DNA from: Bacteroidales bacterium
GTDB lineage: Bacteria; Bacteroidota; Bacteroidia; Bacteroidales; UBA932
Assembly: GCA_017427885.1 (NCBI GenBank)
Contig: JAFRRW010000011.1
Location: 1-64,000, forward strand
Length of the DNA stretch: 64,000 bases
Direction: 5' to 3'
Shown here one piece after another: positions 63,141 through 64,000 of this stretch. Every line of letters begins with the position of its first letter. The stretch's first letter is position 1. Made by a program: the position numbers and the translations under genes. Below the pieces are notes generated by a model, which was given only the letters and a program-made list of their open reading frames with translations, ran no database searches and was not told where the DNA came from.

Positions 63141-64000
63141 ACCCTCCCCAAAAGATATGATTTGAAAGCGGCGAAATCCGCCGGAAGGGAGATTACGGAT
63201 TTCTTTCCGGAGAGGAACGCCAGCAACCGTTTCGGGGCGGTCACCGGTTGTCCGGTGGCCGCTTCGACCGTTTCACGGAACTTTGCCGGATGGGCGGTCT
63301 CACAGAAAAGACCTGTCTCGCCTGGCCTCAGCCCTTCCTTCAGGGCCCTGTAGCCGCAGGCCCCGTGAGGGTCGAGAAGGTAGCCTGTCCTTTGGAAGCA
63401 GTCGGCTATGGTTTCCACGATTGCCGCGTCGTCTACCACACAGCCGGAGACATCGGCCCGGATGCGGTTCCAGTCATATCCGTACAGGTCTAGGATTCTC
63501 GCGAAATTGCTCGGATCGCCCACATCCATCGCGTTCGCAAGGGTGCGTATGCTCGGGCGGGAACGGTAGATTCCATCCTGAAGATATTGGAAAAAGACGT
63601 CGTTGCTATTGTTGGCGGCGATGAAACGGACCACCGGAAGGCCCATCCGCCTGGCCACGAGGGCGGCGCAGATGTTGCCGAAATTGCCACTGGGCACACA
63701 GACGACAAGCCTGTCGGCCTCTCCCTGCCTGGCAAGCTGGGCGTATCCGTAAAAATAATAGAAGGACTGCGGTAGGAAACGGGCCACGTTAATGCTGTTG
63801 GCGGAGGTCAGGGTGAGGACCGCCTGCAGGTCCGGGTCCAGGAAGGCCTTCTTCACGAGGGCCTGGCAGTCATCGAAACTACCGTCGATCTCCAGGGCTG
63901 TTATATTCTGTCCGAACGTGGTGAACTGGCATTCCTGAATCGGGCTCACGCGGCCTTTGGGATAGAGTACGTGTACGCGGGTCCCGGGGACGCCCAGGAA
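63137..64000 (-). CDS. thrC: Threonine synthase, C-terminal part (partial)
   Basis: The reading frame continues past the right edge; the visible part (~288 residues) starts within VHVLYPKGRVSPIQECQFTT. The segments TLTSANSINVARFLPQSFYYFYGY, VCVPSGNFGNICAALVARRMGLPV and FIAANNSNDVF are typical of the PLP fold-type II ThrC of E. coli type; the PLP lysine lies upstream, outside the window. It makes L-threonine from O-phosphohomoserine. Its stop overlaps the HAD stop by 4 bp. Confidence 0.93.
   Translation of the reverse strand, partial: FLGVPGTRVHVLYPKGRVSPIQECQFTTFGQNITALEIDGSFDDCQALVKKAFLDPDLQAVLTLTSANSINVARFLPQSFYYFYGYAQLARQGEADRLVVCVPSGNFGNICAALVARRMGLPVVRFIAANNSNDVFFQYLQDGIYRSRPSIRTLANAMDVGDPSNFARILDLYGYDWNRIRADVSGCVVDDAAIVETIADCFQRTGYLLDPHGACGYRALKEGLRPGETGLFCETAHPAKFRETVEAATGQPVTAPKRLLAFLSGKKSVISLPADFAAFKSYLLGRV

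Overview
The window looks like chromosomal DNA from a GC-rich member of the Bacteroidales, most likely an uncultured gut or rumen lineage; I would not name a genus. Reasons: starts are preceded by A-rich stretches rather than Shine-Dalgarno sequences; promoters match the Bacteroidetes -33/-7 form TTTG-N19..21-TAnnTTTG (clear cases before hicA, rpsO, mscL and the LEA-like lipoprotein gene); there are many lipobox signal peptides; and there is a complete Mfa/FimA-type fimbrial locus with DUF3575 and DUF3868 proteins. Third positions are strongly G/C, which creates long meaningless antisense ORFs over most genes.

Layout. 1-1.0 kb: 3' part of a large serine recombinase whose reading frame runs antisense through a tRNA-His gene, probably the edge of an integrated element. 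1.1-8.3 kb: housekeeping genes (carboxyltransferase-domain protein, radC, upp, then rpoN / SPOR protein / LEA-like lipoprotein on the minus strand, and miaB). 8.4-11.8 kb: an operon with an exported sugar-isomerase-like lipoprotein, glycerol kinase, glycerol facilitator and a small monooxygenase-like protein. 11.9-32.5 kb: the division and cell wall (dcw) cluster mraZ-rsmH-ftsL-ftsI-murE-mraY-murD-ftsW-murG-murC-ftsQ-ftsA-ftsZ, continuing without an obvious break into a thioesterase, gltX, rpiB, truB and an HPr-kinase/PEPCK-like P-loop protein. murF and ddl are absent. A roughly 190-bp element with 23-bp terminal inverted repeats sits between murG and murC.

32.5-39.3 kb: GH29 fucosidase, an exported dipeptide epimerase, a hicAB toxin-antitoxin pair, rpsO, pnp with a long Arg/Asp/Gly repeat tail, and a TlpA-like lipoprotein. 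39.4-52.7 kb: a fimbrial locus read leftwards (DUF3575, DUF3868/OmpA-like, Mfa1-like major fimbrillin, Mfa2/FimB-like subunit, three large fimbrillin-like lipoproteins). Facing it is a gene for a seven-helix membrane protein with a C-terminal AraC DNA-binding domain. Between them lie a 10-G homopolymer and a hairpin. The distal fimbrial genes are visibly AT-richer than the rest of the window. 52.6-59.4 kb: a leftward rhamnose operon (mscL, GH78 rhamnosidase, rhaB, rhaA, rhaT). 59.5-63.1 kb: a secreted coiled-coil protein, a GH92 mannosidase lipoprotein and a HAD phosphatase. The window ends inside threonine synthase.

The points most worth following up are the murG-murC palindromic element, the fimbrial locus with its membrane-bound regulator and G-tract, the apparent donor-strand tail shared by two fimbrial proteins, the possible dispersed palindrome family (2.93 kb and 55.24 kb), the GCGGGAGATGT repeat cluster, and the carboxylase whose carrier domain lacks the biotinyl lysine. 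All functional statements come from reading motifs by eye; no database search was run.
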